Source: Torymus aiolomorphi
Taxonomy: Eukaryota; Arthropoda; Insecta; Hymenoptera; Torymidae
Length of the DNA stretch: 64,000 nucleotides
Direction of reading: 5' to 3'
Assembly (NCBI GenBank): GCA_036365515.1
Contig: CM070873.1
Location: 230,639,876-230,703,875, forward strand
The notes under the pieces were generated by a model that did not search any database, was not told the DNA's origin, and saw nothing but the letters and a program-made list of their open reading frames with translations. The translations under genes and the position numbers were made by a program. This document shows, one piece after another, positions 35,712-47,020 of this stretch (position 1 is its first letter; every line of letters begins with the position of its first letter).

Positions 35712-38700
35712 TTACGAATCGGAAAGTTCTTGGTAGCGCGCATACATCATTTTCTTTACACAGTCTTTGTAAGTATCTCCAGGTAATGCGTTGTAAGAAG
35801 CAGATTTCACTCCGAGTCCAGCAGTAGGAACTCGGCGCTCTGTCTCGATAATACTCGTCCTGCCTTGATTCGATTTGCCAAGACCCATGCCTTCGCTCCA
35901 GCCCATTTTCTGAAGGAGCTTATTACCCACATTATCGGAACCAATACCAGCCCTTGTCGGCTCTTCGTAAGATGAAGCTACTTCATCTGTTCTAGTTTTC
36001 AAATATTTCTCCTTTAGTTTATTGGGCTGTGGCGGCTCTGGTTCACCGTATTTAGCTCTACGCTCCTTCGCACGATCACGGTATTTGTTGTTTCGTTGTT
36101 GAGGGTCATTGGGATCGAGACCTCGAACTTGGTACCAATTTTCAAGATTTTGTTTGTGTAAATCTGATAACTGTTGGTGCCGTAACAAGCCTTCCTTACT
36201 GGGGAATTGTCTCTTGCAGAGCAAACATGCCAATTTGCTCCAATCCGTATGTTGTCTCTCTTCTTGTTGAACGTCTTCGATCTCTTCCTCGGTGTCACTA
36301 CCGCCACCATAAGCAGCGACCAGGCCATTACTTCCGCCTAGGTCTTCCTCTTCAATGTACACTGTGGATGCCAAACTCTTCTTCTCCAAAATAGCGTAGC
36401 CGGCATCAGCCGCTCCACTAGTAAAGCTACTAGTCTGATGTCCTTCGACAGTCGGGTCAGACGTCCAATTAGTTTTGGCGTTCTCTTTCTTTTGATTAAG
36501 GGTTTTCGCCCAACGTTCCATGTCTTTCGCAATTTTCTTGGCTACTTTGACCTTGTCTTGCTTTGCATCTTTCTTTTTGCTTTCATCATTAAAGTCTGCC
36601 CCCGCTGCAGCTTGTTGCGCCGGTGCATCTGTTGGTGAGTTAACGGTCGTCGCCGACGCTACTATTGTACTTGCAGAGGCTGTTACAGGGTTCTGTTGTG
36701 CAGGTTTGTAAGAAAATGATTCCGAGTCCCAATATAAAAATTGTTGGGTGTGACTATTGTAATAGTATTGTGAATTCGGATCGTAGTAGAGTCCGGTACT
36801 GGGATCGTAATAGTAACCAGATGTTTCGTCATAGTGGTAAGAGCTAACATCTGGTACAGCTGCAAAAAAAATAGTAGTCATTTAGCTAGTGCGTCTTATG
36901 CAACGTTAACATGCAACTAAAAAATAATTGATTTACGACTTTCTTTTGTCATTTCACAGCAAATACCGCAAATAATTAAAATATACATAAAAAAGGTATT
37001 AGGTATAGATATCTCTATCGTAAAAGAGCTTTATTGGAAAGTAACAAACTGTTAGTTCTCACAATTAAACCCGTAATAGCTGAATCATTGTCTTCTAGAC
37101 CCGTTTTTTTTTTTTTTTTATTTTCACACTAATCAAAGAATAATGCTTCTGCAGTCGGTGTACGATAAACTTACAAGATTAGACTATTGAAATGAAAACA
37201 AGAATTGAAAAGCAGAAAAGCAGAAAGAATTCCAATCCAATTTGTTTCGCGATAACGCGAAACAAATTGGAGTGGAAAAAAAGTATTGAAATCAAAAGAC
37301 ACTTACAATAGACTTTCCCGTCATTGGAATGCGCTGGTACTCTACCAGTCGCCAAAACGGTACTCGTCGGCGCCGTGGGCGTAGGTCTGACCTTCATCTC
37401 GTCGGCGTCGCCCATCTTCCTCGACGCCTGCAGCTGTTGTATGGCCGATTGTGCAACAGCTGCTGCTGCGTTCACGCGGTCCGTCTGATTGAGTGAGGGC
37501 AGCGTTATCGCCGTGCCCTGCGTTATCTGATTTTGATAGTACTGAGTGTAATACTGCAGGTAGTGGGCCTTCTGCGCTGGCGTCTTGGCGTAAAGGTTCG
37601 CGCTGTACTCGGCCAACTGTCCCACGTCTTCCAGGGTGTAACGATGATTGCCGTCCTGCTTCCAACTACCGCTGCCCTGCACCTGATGCAGCTTGCAGTA
37701 GCCGATCTCGACCTTGCGGCCGTCCACCTGGAGGCCTTGTTTCGAGAGCGCCGTGTGCAGGTACATGGCGTCGACGACGTTCGCCATCTCCAGATAGCAG
37801 ACGCCACGTGAGGTGTTGGTGAGACCGTCCCGACCGATGCGTATACTGCGGATTGGCTGGGACGAGAGGGCCTGCATGGCCTGCAGGACCGAGTCCTCGG
37901 TGGAGAGGACATCGAGGCCGCGAAGTAGTATCGTGTTCGTCGGATGAGGACTGATCTCGTCGCTGCCCTCGCCGCCCTCCTCGCTCTCGGCACGCGAGGC
38001 CGAGCACTTAAAGCACGTTTCGCGCCTCTTGAAATTGTGAGCTCCACACTAAAAGGCGACAGAAGCGTCATTACGGGGGAATGAAGTTTTAGGGAGGGAA
38101 CTTTTTATCGATGTCGGTTTGTGTGCTGGTGTTCGTTAGAAACTTAGAACCTATATTTCGAAAAATCAAATAAATTTTTTATAGGTGATTCGATAAATTA
38201 TATATTATAATTTATCGAAAGTATAATATATCATCTAGTCACTTTCTCTTAGAAGCTAAAGTAAATTTAAACTTTCACTTCCCTCTTTTAATAATTATGT
38301 AACGAAAAGTCGTATTAAAAATATTCGATTCAAGTAAATTTCTTTTACAATAAGAATACTTATAATGTGCGCCGAGATATGCTGGAGTAAATCAAAATTC
38401 ATTAGCTGCTACCGTCTAAAAACGGCGAAAGTAAAGTAATATAATTTATATACCTTAACACAATGCCAATCCTGTGTATTCTTCGCTGGCGGCTTATCTA
38501 ACTGGTGCTCTTTGGGGATGCTGTACTGCATGAGGGCGCGATATTGATCCTGCAGCATCAGAACTCCCTGAAACAGATGATTTCAGTGTTATCCTGTCCA
38601 GACCAGTGTAAAGTTTTTGTATCTCTCTCTCTCCCGAAAGCTTGCTTCTTTTCTGATTGATGCTGACGGACTATAGAATCTTTCTACTTCGAACAATTCC

Positions 38701-41026
38701 GAAACGAATATCCCCGATACATATATATATATATACACATATATATATATATATATATTACAAGTTTACAAGTAAAGTTAATGATCGGATCGAAAGTGAA
38801 CAAAATAAGCCGGGTTTAGTCTCAAGAGCCGTTGAGCGTTGGTTGTTTTTTTTCATTCAAATCATAAACAAAAAGTCTTCCGTTTATGAATTCTTTTTTT
38901 TTATATGTATATATATAGTTAAGTGCAAAAGTTTTCTGATAAACACTTTCAGCTGAATCTAACGGAAACGGGATCGGAGTTTGGGTGTTTCATAAAGCAG
39001 AAAGAGATTTCTACCTATGTATTTAACATGAAATCGTAAGTCATACCGGATGATGGCGCCAGGGCTCAGCCCAGCTGCCAGTAAAAGATGAAGAAGAAGA
39101 AGAAGAAGAAGAAATCGTAAGAGTGTTGAATATATAGAACAGAGATAGTTGAGGGGTTATTAAGTAAAGAAGAAAAAGAAGAAGCATGCAATGACGACAT
39201 GGAGATACAACTTGTCGAGAGAAAGTGTATCTATAGAAAGTAGGATGCATGGGACGATCTTAGATCCAGCTCAACGAACATTTATCAGTGACAGTAACGA
39301 AACTTATGAAAACAAACAATTTGAAACAAAATAAAATATCTCGTAAATCCTAAATAAGTAAAAAAAATATATAAAAGGTTTATTAAGGTTTTTTTTTATA
39401 GCCTTTTTGAGATGCGCAGCCGGGGCTGACGAAGGCATCATCAGCCAAGCCGGACTGCGAGTTATACCGTGCCCCCATTGCGCGCCACGGGGCGTGTTCT
39501 CAGTGTGTCTGTGTGTCGGCGCGGATAAGCGCTGATAGAGAGCACAACGCATCAAAGAGGTCGGGACACTGGATTGAACTTCATTCTACCTGTTTCATCT
39601 CCATCCATCGTGCGGCCTCCTGAGTCGCGTTAAACTCGACGAATGCAAAACCTCGCGAAGCACCTATACAGAGCAAATACACAGATATCCAAAGTTAATC
39701 CACGTTAATGCCTGGGAGTCTCGGTGAGGGCAGGCAATGTGTCACAGCACCAACCATTGATAGAGACTGAGTGTTTTCGAACGATCGAGCGAAGCTTTAT
39801 CCCTGCGCTTTTTCTTGCTTTTTACGCACACGCATTCTCGAGCTGCATTTTTTCATGATATACGTGAAAAATACCGTAGCTAGAGCGAGTCTAGCATTGG
39901 TCTTTTTTTCTCTCTCTCATGTCAAAGTTTACAGTTCATTGGTATATTTTTTTAATCGTTGAATTTGGTGTGCTTTTGTCAACTTAACAATGTCTTTATC
40001 ATAGGCGCCGAATTTAAGTGTAGTTTCATCACAAAAGTTTTTTCTTTCTTTTCGTTTTACAATTTTGTTTTTTAAGAGGATAAGTCGGCGCCTATGCTCT
40101 GCTTTACTTACCTTTTGGCCCCTAATTATTTACAAGCGGAATATTCTAAAGAGGAATCAGGAACTGGGGATATAGAGTGTAGTCAAGGAACTACTTCGAT
40201 GAAAATAAAATTGCATAATTCAAAGAAAAATACCGAAATCACGGAATTTCCCCATTATAAATAACTATATAGAGGTTAGTACCTGTGTCCTTCTTGCGTA
40301 TTAGCCTGATGTCCTTTGGCATTAATCCGCAGTTGAGAATGTCCTGTCGAACCTGTAAAATCACAAAAGAAAAAACGTAAAAGTGTACTCCCATTTTGTA
40401 TAGCAGCATTCAAAGTTATAAAGTTTAATACGTACATCATTCTCTGTAATGTGTTGCGCAAGTCCGCGAATCATGATGGTGTTATTTGGAGTTTGACTCT
40501 TGTAATGAACACCTTCCATGGCGGTACTATAGCCGCGTGAATGTTCGTGATCGTAGTCGTTGTTCTCGCGACTACGGTCATCTTCTCTATCACGACTTCT
40601 GTCATCCCTTCTTCTACGGTCACGATCTCTGTCCCTGTCACGATCCCGCCTACGATCTCTATCACGGTCACGGTCCCTATCCCTATCCCGATCCCTATCA
40701 CGATCCCTCTCTAAAGACTCTCTGCTGTCCCTTTGACGTCCATAACGATCCTCACGATCCCTATAGTTTCTATCACGCTCTTCCTTACTCCTATCCCTCC
40801 TGTCGTCCCTAGACCTGTCTCTTTCACGATCCCTATTTCTTCTGTGCCTATAGTCTGGACTTTGATGATCTCTTTCTCGATGATCCAACTCTCTGTGTTC
40901 ACCATAATCTGGAGACCTACTGTTATTTCTGTAGTCCTGCTGGTAATCATACTCCTGGTGTGGACGTTGACGTTCCTGTGGACCATAACCTGGTTCCCAG
41001 GGATCGATCACTGAACTGTTGTACAT
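35712..41026 (-). CDS. RBM5/10: RNA-binding protein 5/10-like splicing regulator (RRM, RanBP2 zinc finger, OCRE, G-patch)
   Basis: Nuclear regulator of alternative splicing that joins early spliceosome complexes. Coding exons from the start: 41026-40436, 40352-40283, 39663-39590, 38567-38454, 38048-37307 and 36859-35712. All have GT-AG borders and consistent phases, giving 912 residues, like RBM10. Order of parts: Arg-Asp-Glu-rich N-terminus with long RD dipeptide runs (about residues 40-150); RRM1 from TIMIRGL over exons 1-3; a RanBP2-type zinc finger (DWHCVKCG ... CFKC) across exons 4-5; RRM2 beginning NTILLRGL; an OCRE domain with the aromatic repeats YYYDPSTGLYYDPNSQYYY in exon 6; a C2H2 finger (CLLC ... 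HQQLSDLH); and a G-patch (KMGWSEGMGLGKSNQG) at the C-terminus. The domain set is diagnostic for RBM5/6/10. An upstream out-of-frame ATG overlaps the start. Introns contain small hairpins. Confidence 0.95.
37236..37271. repeat. Perfect 16-bp-arm hairpin in an RBM5/10 intron
   Basis: TCCAATTTGTTTCGCG pairs with CGCGAAACAAATTGGA across a 4-base loop (ATAA). It lies 36 bases past the donor site of the 37307 exon, in the intron before the OCRE exon, so it could affect splicing in the RNA. On the RNA strand the arms are identical because the structure is self-complementary. Confidence 0.85.
38717..38760. repeat. (TA)n tract in an RBM5/10 intron
   Basis: Alternating TA with one CAC interruption, inside the intron 38568-39589. 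Confidence 0.9.
39086..39114. repeat. (GAA)n tract in an RBM5/10 intron
   Basis: A GAA run of eight or so units beside a short GC-rich segment with GGGCTCAGCCC at 39062. On the sense strand of the gene this is a pyrimidine tract. The neighbourhood 39047-39500 looks like inserted repetitive DNA but its ends could not be defined. Confidence 0.85.
40001..40095. repeat. Short inverted repeat (95 bp) in an RBM5/10 intron
   Basis: ATAGGCGCCGAATTTAA at the left pairs with TTAAGAGGATAAGTCGGCGCCTAT at the right, 12 bases perfect at the ends (ATAGGCGCCGA). It is a tiny MITE-like hairpin within the intron 39664-40282. Confidence 0.6.
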
Positions 41027-41039
41027 TGTGATCAATCAT
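40947..41039 (-). promoter_or_regulatory. Upstream ATG and short overlapping reading frame in RBM5/10
   Basis: An ATG at 41037-41039 lies 13 bases before the called start, in another frame, and runs 30 codons to a TGA at 40947-40949, overlapping the true coding start. The called start is preferred because only it opens into the RRM protein. If both are used, the overlapping frame would lower translation of the main protein. Confidence 0.5.
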
Positions 41040-41600
41040 TTATTGTACACCTGAAAAATATACATATGAGAATTAATAATCTGATAATAACAAACGATGT
41101 ATTGAAATGGAAAATTTTTATTTTTTTCAATCAAGAGTAACATGGATACAAAAATTTATTTCCAACAATTAATGTTAAAACTGCTTCCTTTATTATTAAC
41201 ACAGACAATGAACACCCACGTTTTCAGGTACTACAATCTATAATGTCTTTCAAGTACGTCGTAATCAACCAGATGCTGAAATAACTTAAGCGAATTATAA
41301 TAATAATCTTACACAAGATTACACAAACATCCACGCCTGCGATTGATTTTTTTCACTTCGCCGACTACCGACACTACCGTAGCAATGCGGGGAATGCTTG
41401 CACGCCTCGATGGCCTATACCCAGACGCCCAACAACACTGAATTCACAACGCCGATGCACGGGGTTTACAAAACACACGCAAGAGTCACACCGCCGGAGG
41501 CGCAACTCCATTTCGGGCTCTTTGCACACATTCAAGAAAATGTCACTCACCTAGCACAGTGATGGTGGCTTTCCACCTGACTCCCTCTTCTCGACAGTGG
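41027..41600 (-). other. RBM5/10 5' untranslated region with an intron
   Basis: An acceptor (ATTTTTCAG) ends at 41051 and a strong donor (CTAG/GTGAGTG) lies at 41551/41550 on the - strand. Together they suggest a 500-base intron joining a non-coding first exon (from 41551 rightward) to 41050. The first exon's start is not fixed. Confidence 0.5.
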
Positions 41601-42118
41601 TTCTCTCGTTCCGCAACAGTGACTCACGACTTCCCACCGCGTGTCTCTCTCACTCCCTCAGCAAGCTGCTGATGTTGCTATTACTGCACGACCTACCAAG
41701 GAAACTTCTTCGGTCGATTCGCGTAGGTATGATTATCCTGAGCAGCGCAGATAATGGCGTGGTCGGATTCTCGGCAGTGTAGAACCGCGCCGCGCTGCGT
41801 ATCATATATATGTGCGCCGCAGCGGGGGCAGGAAAAAATGGAGCCGCGAATCTTCAACTGCGCAGATAGACACTATACCTTCCGCTCGTTCGCAACTGTA
41901 GCCCGGGAATACAACACACGCGGGCGGCCTCTGCCAGTCTTCCAACTTCCTAACTTCCTTCCCTTTCGATTATTGTTTTCTCTCTCATTCTGGAGTACAT
42001 GCACAAGCGTTGTCTCGCTTGCGACAGTAGCGACATGCGCCGTGCGCGGTATTATTATGTACGTGGCGCCATCTCCGCCGGTGCTGCTGCTAATAAGTAT
42101 TAAGTATAAATTGCAGAA

Positions 42119-42136
42119 CAAGATGGCGCATGCGCG
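42119..42136. promoter_or_regulatory. NRF1-type palindrome GCGCATGCGC in a candidate promoter
   Basis: AAGATGGCGCATGCGCGCC contains an exact NRF1-type palindrome at 42126-42135 and an AAGATGGCG motif. CpG-rich DNA at 41760-42130 contains it. It lies about 570 bases upstream of the RBM5/10 donor site and may be its promoter or a divergent one. Inferred from motif only. Confidence 0.35.
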
Positions 42137-42480
42137 CCAATTCAGAATTCGATTTTTCGCGTGGAAGTATGCTCGATTATTGCAACGCAGGTTTATTCTA
42201 TAGACACTGGCGACTACTCAGACTAGTCAATTATTGAAATTTATATTGTATATCGAAAAAATCATTACTACATAAATAAGTTAATATGTTCTCTATTATT
42301 GATTGTATTTCAGGTGTATAATCCATGACTATTTGAATATTTTAAAAGGACCTTTTGTAATGCAAGTTTCTTATTTTTATTTGCATACAAAAAATTACAA
42401 CTTTATAATTTCTTTTTAATCGATTACAAAGAAAATTCACACTTTGTAATAAGTACCCAATGCGAAAAAATATTCATATA

Positions 42481-43411
42481 GGGTAAGAGACCCGATTAGT
42501 GTGCCAGTAAGAGAAAACATCCACTTATACATGAAATAGACAGCGCTATAATTTTTATTTTCTTAACTCAAAGTTTAGTCAAATAATTGAACTCTTTCTT
42601 TTGCTTCCAGTATTTTTATTTATATGAATAAAAAATATTTAATGTAAATATAGATGAAATAAAAAATAATTATTGTGACCCTATTTGTGTGCCCTGGCAG
42701 CTCTCACTGGATGTATTTGTGTGTTCCCGATTTGTGTGCCTGTCCCTATGTGTGAGCCCCGCATTAATGTGCCTTTTAAAATTAATGACTGAATTATAGG
42801 TTACGGTTGATTTAAAATTTGAAAGAGGTGTAATAAAAATTTATTTTATGATTAATGTGAAACTTTTTAACAATAATTCTATGAATAATTGTTACACATT
42901 CAGAACTGCGTTAGATGTAGTCATCACGTCCAGGATAAGTGAAGGTTAGGTTCGCAATCGCGAGGGGCGCATGACAACACACAAATGCGAACAAGTCTTA
43001 AAAGTTGACCCTATTAGTGGATTTCATTTATAAAATAAAGAAAAAGTTTTATATATACTTTTTTACTAATGTTTAGCTAAAACACTATTTTTATTGCATA
43101 AAATACACTTTATTTGAAGAAAATAGTTAATATAAGCTATTTATTTACTTATAAAAAGTCGTGATATCTAAGAGTTTTTCATAGAGAACACGATAAATTT
43201 CGTCAAATCGAAAGATCATTTTTTAAAAACGTATAAACTATACTTTTAAAGTCTTTAGATGCAACTTTTTCTTATTATCAATATAATAAAATACTTAAAT
43301 TTTACTAAAAAAATTATTTCATTTAATTATTTTCATATGCTTTTTTGTGCGAATGGTTTAATTAAAAAAGCACACAAAAAGGGTCAGGCACACTAATCGG
43401 GTCTCTTACCC
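42481..43411. mobile_element. TIR element, 931 bp, with TA target duplication
   Basis: The first 25 bases, beginning GGGTAAGAGACCCGATTAG, are repeated exactly in reverse complement at 43387-43411. TA flanks both sides (42479-42480 and 43412-43413). The interior repeats TTTGTGTGCC-like phrases (near 42690-42790) and lacks any transposase frame. A related end (GGGTAAGTGTCTCTAGTAG) is at 58879. The TA duplication suggests a Tc1/mariner-like or related source; the family is not settled. Confidence 0.92.
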
Positions 43412-43413
43412 TA

Positions 43414-45522
43414 CTAGAAATGCTTAATTTAATTTTAGACAATATTAATCTATTCGTTCCAAACTTGTTACAACAAGTATATTTAAACTACCAAAATTTA
43501 AAAGGCATGCCGATTAAAAGCGCAATCGCAAGGTCGGCCATCTTTCCGGAATTGCGACGAATCGAGAAGTGTCTTGTCAAGTTGTCAGTAACGCGGTTCG
43601 CGATTGGCAGATCCGCTCAATGTTTCCAGCTCTGACGCCGAGAGAGCAGCACGAGATTCTCGCGCTCTTCCAGCGAAAAAATTCAAGGAATGTCGCGCGC
43701 CAGTAGAACAGCATAATAACATCGCGCGCGCGCCCCGCGAAATGTCACGATATCGCCGCAAAGTGAGTAAGTACAAGAATCGAGGAAAACCATCGACCGT
43801 ACGTTCGCAATAATAAGTATAGCGGGCCTCGAATGTGCCTTCGTTCGTTAAAATTCACTGACACTGACGTGGCGCTTTAAAAGAGCAATTATACGTTTTG
43901 GAGTTGCATTGAGCAGGTACCTCAAAACCACAACCGCGCCGCTAACTCGTTTTAATGTGCATATAAATAATATACGCGCGTGTGCGTTTTATGGCCTATG
44001 GGCAGCAGAGAAACGCGCGCGCGTGTGATAAGGTTATAGAAGCGCGCGAAGGTCGCGTCTGCAGACGCTCTCTCTTACTCTTTTTGTCGTGTGTGTGTAG
44101 GTTTCGTTTCACATGCGGCCCGGGCCACGGCACGTATCGGTAGCGCGCGCGCGCGCGTGATCGTAAACAATCCGGCATGGCATACTTCGCTATTCCGTGT
44201 GTATACGTTCTGTGACACTTGCGTGTGTGTGAGTGTAGTGTATTCTAATTTTACGAGGAATAGTGGAATTTTTGTCGGTGCAAGACATTTTTTTTGTGAT
44301 TTGAAACTCTGTTTATAAGTATAGATTGCCTGGAAGAAGCGTGGGACGAAGCTTTCTAGATTTTATGAATGGTGTTTGGGAAAGATGCAAGAATCTATAA
44401 ACTTGACGACCAGTAGCAGTAGATGTACTGCATTGACTAAATTGTTGAATTTTACACTGTTGAGATTTTCTATTTTAATCGTGATGCTGCGCTGACACAG
44501 GTAAATTATTTTTTATACTTACGTATTTTTTATCTATCATAAACATTTTGTTATATTTCGTCGACATTTATTTTATTGTAAACTTTATGTGATGTTTACA
44601 AAATTTACAACTACTTATTAAGTGTATACTAGGTACTAGAACTGATCAGTTACCGAGATATTGAAGAGAGACAAACGTTATAAAAATATAAGATGTACCT
44701 ATTTCTATTTTAATAACTTTTCTATTCATAATATTACATTACTTTAACAAACAGTTAAAAAATAATTTTGGAGTGCCAAAAATATTGTTAATGTCAAAAT
44801 AAGTAAACCGTTTAAAAATTAAAAAACAACGTATATTCGTTTTGAACGAATAGTTGTGTAGAGCTGAAGTGTAACATTTTGATAACGACACGTTTTGGTA
44901 AATGTTCTGTTTTTATCCATGAAAAAATATGCAATGCAAAAAAGTAATATTTTTTATTTTTTACGCATAATTTTTTAGTTAGCTAAGAGTCAAAATGCAC
45001 AAAAATTGTAATGCATATTAGTAGAGAGACGATTACGAATAATGGAAATGCAAAGGGACATTATTGAATACTCTACTCCTTAGCTCTATATCCCACAAGT
45101 TTTTGCGACCGTGATTTTTAGCCGAGTGTATTTCAGAAAAGGATATTATTAGTACCTAATTCCGGAAGCTATACGTTGTTTTTAAACTCGTAGAATGCTA
45201 TTTCTATGTGATCCATTCATTTTCATCAACGAACTGATCGTTGCCATGTCAATGAATTTAACATTACTTTTACATTAGTAGATAGATATAAAAGTTACTG
45301 CCATTCTTAACGGTAATTTCTCAGGAAAATTTTTTTCTTGTGCATTTTAATGCAGGCACTTGGAAAACTCCATTCGCTTCGGCAAGTAAATTACCGAATA
45401 GATCTTCATAAAACTTAATGATAAGTAATAGCAGGTAAAGGGCCTAATGTTTGCGTAGAAGGGAGGGTAAAACTTGCTAACGGAACGATTTCGGGCGACA
45501 CGTGAGAGAGAGGGAGAGAGGG

Positions 45523-45612
<90 letters not shown>

Positions 45613-46131
45613 ATACGTGGATGGAATGGAGAAGTAGGAAGATAAGACCGGGGGTAGAGGGAGCGAAGGTGGTTGAGTGGCTACTTATTCGCAGGCAGAC
45701 AATGGCATATGATGGATGTATAAACAGCTGCTTGGGAGTACACATGCATAAATAAACCGCTTTAATGAGATAGACCTTACGGGGTAATTTATTTCCTGAG
45801 GATAAACGACAGTGTTATATTGTGAACGATGCAGATAGAAAGAGAAAAAAAAATCGATAAAATAGGTAGTTGCATTCTTTATTGTGATTATTAATGTAAG
45901 TAAAGTCTCGCGTTTCTTGCAATCATTGTTGCAACGTGAATAATAGATTTTAATATAATTATAGAATGCTTATTTCATCTATAATATTTGTAAAAAGATT
46001 AACGATTCCTACAAAATTATGTTGTTTTAATTCATATACATTCTAGGCTTCGTGAAGTAATTTATTAAGAATATGATTACTAAAAAATGTGTTAAGCAGA
46101 TATACTAAATAATTTCCAATTTTGCCCTTAT
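43414..46131. other. Intergenic; no gene recognised
   Basis: A CpG-rich patch at 43500-44320 contains GGCCATCTTTCCGGAA (an ETS-like CCGGAA core) at 43536 and could be a promoter; the rest is AT-rich. Open frames at 43604-43813 lack a proper ATG or any domain. Confidence 0.45.
45525..45610. repeat. (GA)n microsatellite
   Basis: A pure GA run of about 86 bases, preceded by interrupted GA and GGGA from about 45503. Confidence 0.97.
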
Positions 46132-46401
46132 TTAAGGTTGTACAGGCCGTACACGGTCCCTGCCAAAAGTTAGTTTATCACATTAAAACTGCAATAAATA
46201 ATTATGTAAAGAAATTGATCAATTTTTAGTTCTCACGATCAATGTATTAATGCAATTGGAACATTATAAGCATTAAAAATAAAAAATCAAAGCAAAATTG
46301 TAAACTCGGCACTATTCTTTTAAAAATCGTCATTACGTTGAAATTAGTGCGTTTTGAAAAACTAACTTTTGACAGGTACCTTGTGGCCTATACAACCTTA
46401 A
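46132..46401. mobile_element. MITE with TTAA borders, 270 bp
   Basis: TTAA at 46132-46135 and 46398-46401 brackets inverted repeats: GGTTGTACAGGCCG at the left and, in complement, GGTTGTATAGGCCA at the right, then (C/T)CTG(C/T)CAAAAGTTAGTTT, about 40 bases with several mismatches. TTAA target sites are typical of piggyBac-type elements. Non-coding. Confidence 0.78.
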
Positions 46402-46788
46402 AATTAAAAAATTACCTCACTGGAAATTTTAAAATAAAAGAAAAATGTATCAAAGTGTCCGACTTTTTTTTATAGATTTTTAGCCTCAGAAATACGTAGC
46501 GTATATTAGTTTTTCCTCAAAATGCAGAAAGAATATCGCAAAATTGAGAAAATATAGAGGAAAATGCAGAAATTGAACCGTTACGTTCGTATGCATTACA
46601 CATTTATAAAAGGTAAGTAACGTTTTCTCTGAACTGAAATTAGAAGCCAAAGTGAGATACTTTCTAACGTCCTACGTTATTAAGTTTATATAGAATTGCG
46701 CAAAAAGTATACTTTATATAAATATAGTGTTACAAAAAATATGTAAAAGTTTTTATTTCCTTCTTTATTAAAAACTGATCCTTTATAA

Positions 46789-47010
46789 TGGGTCTGAAGT
46801 TTGCAACGTTGTAGTGCAACGAAATAAAAAAATATTTGATTTTACTTCAAGTTTATAATAATTAATATTACTTTTGCTTGTAGATTTATTGTTTTATAGT
46901 ATCAAATAACTTTATAACAAAGATTTAGATAACATTTCCATTGCTTGATAACTTTAATTAATTGTAAAAAATTATTTCGTTGTACTCCAACGATGCAAAC
47001 TTCAGACCCA
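46789..47010. mobile_element. MITE, 222 bp, with 10-bp target duplication (Mutator-like)
   Basis: The ends begin TGGGTCTGAAGTTTGCA and pair over about 38 bases with three mismatches. The flanks TCCTTTATAA (46779-46788 and 47011-47020) are an exact 10-bp direct repeat, in the size range of Mutator-like elements. One more base on each side also matches if the terminal T/A pair is counted as target. Non-coding interior. Confidence 0.87.
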
Positions 47011-47020
47011 TCCTTTATAA

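Noticed and set aside
40486..41014. Open frames antisense to the first RBM5/10 exon
   Set aside because: They are shadows of the Arg-Asp repeat coding region on the other strand.
43604..43813. Short basic frame in a CpG-rich patch
   Set aside because: It lacks an ATG at its start, and no homolog or splice partner was recognised.
45474..45755. Open frame with a long Arg-Glu repeat
   Set aside because: The repeat is only the translation of a GA microsatellite; nothing else in it is protein-like. The same applies to the frames around 13358-13870.
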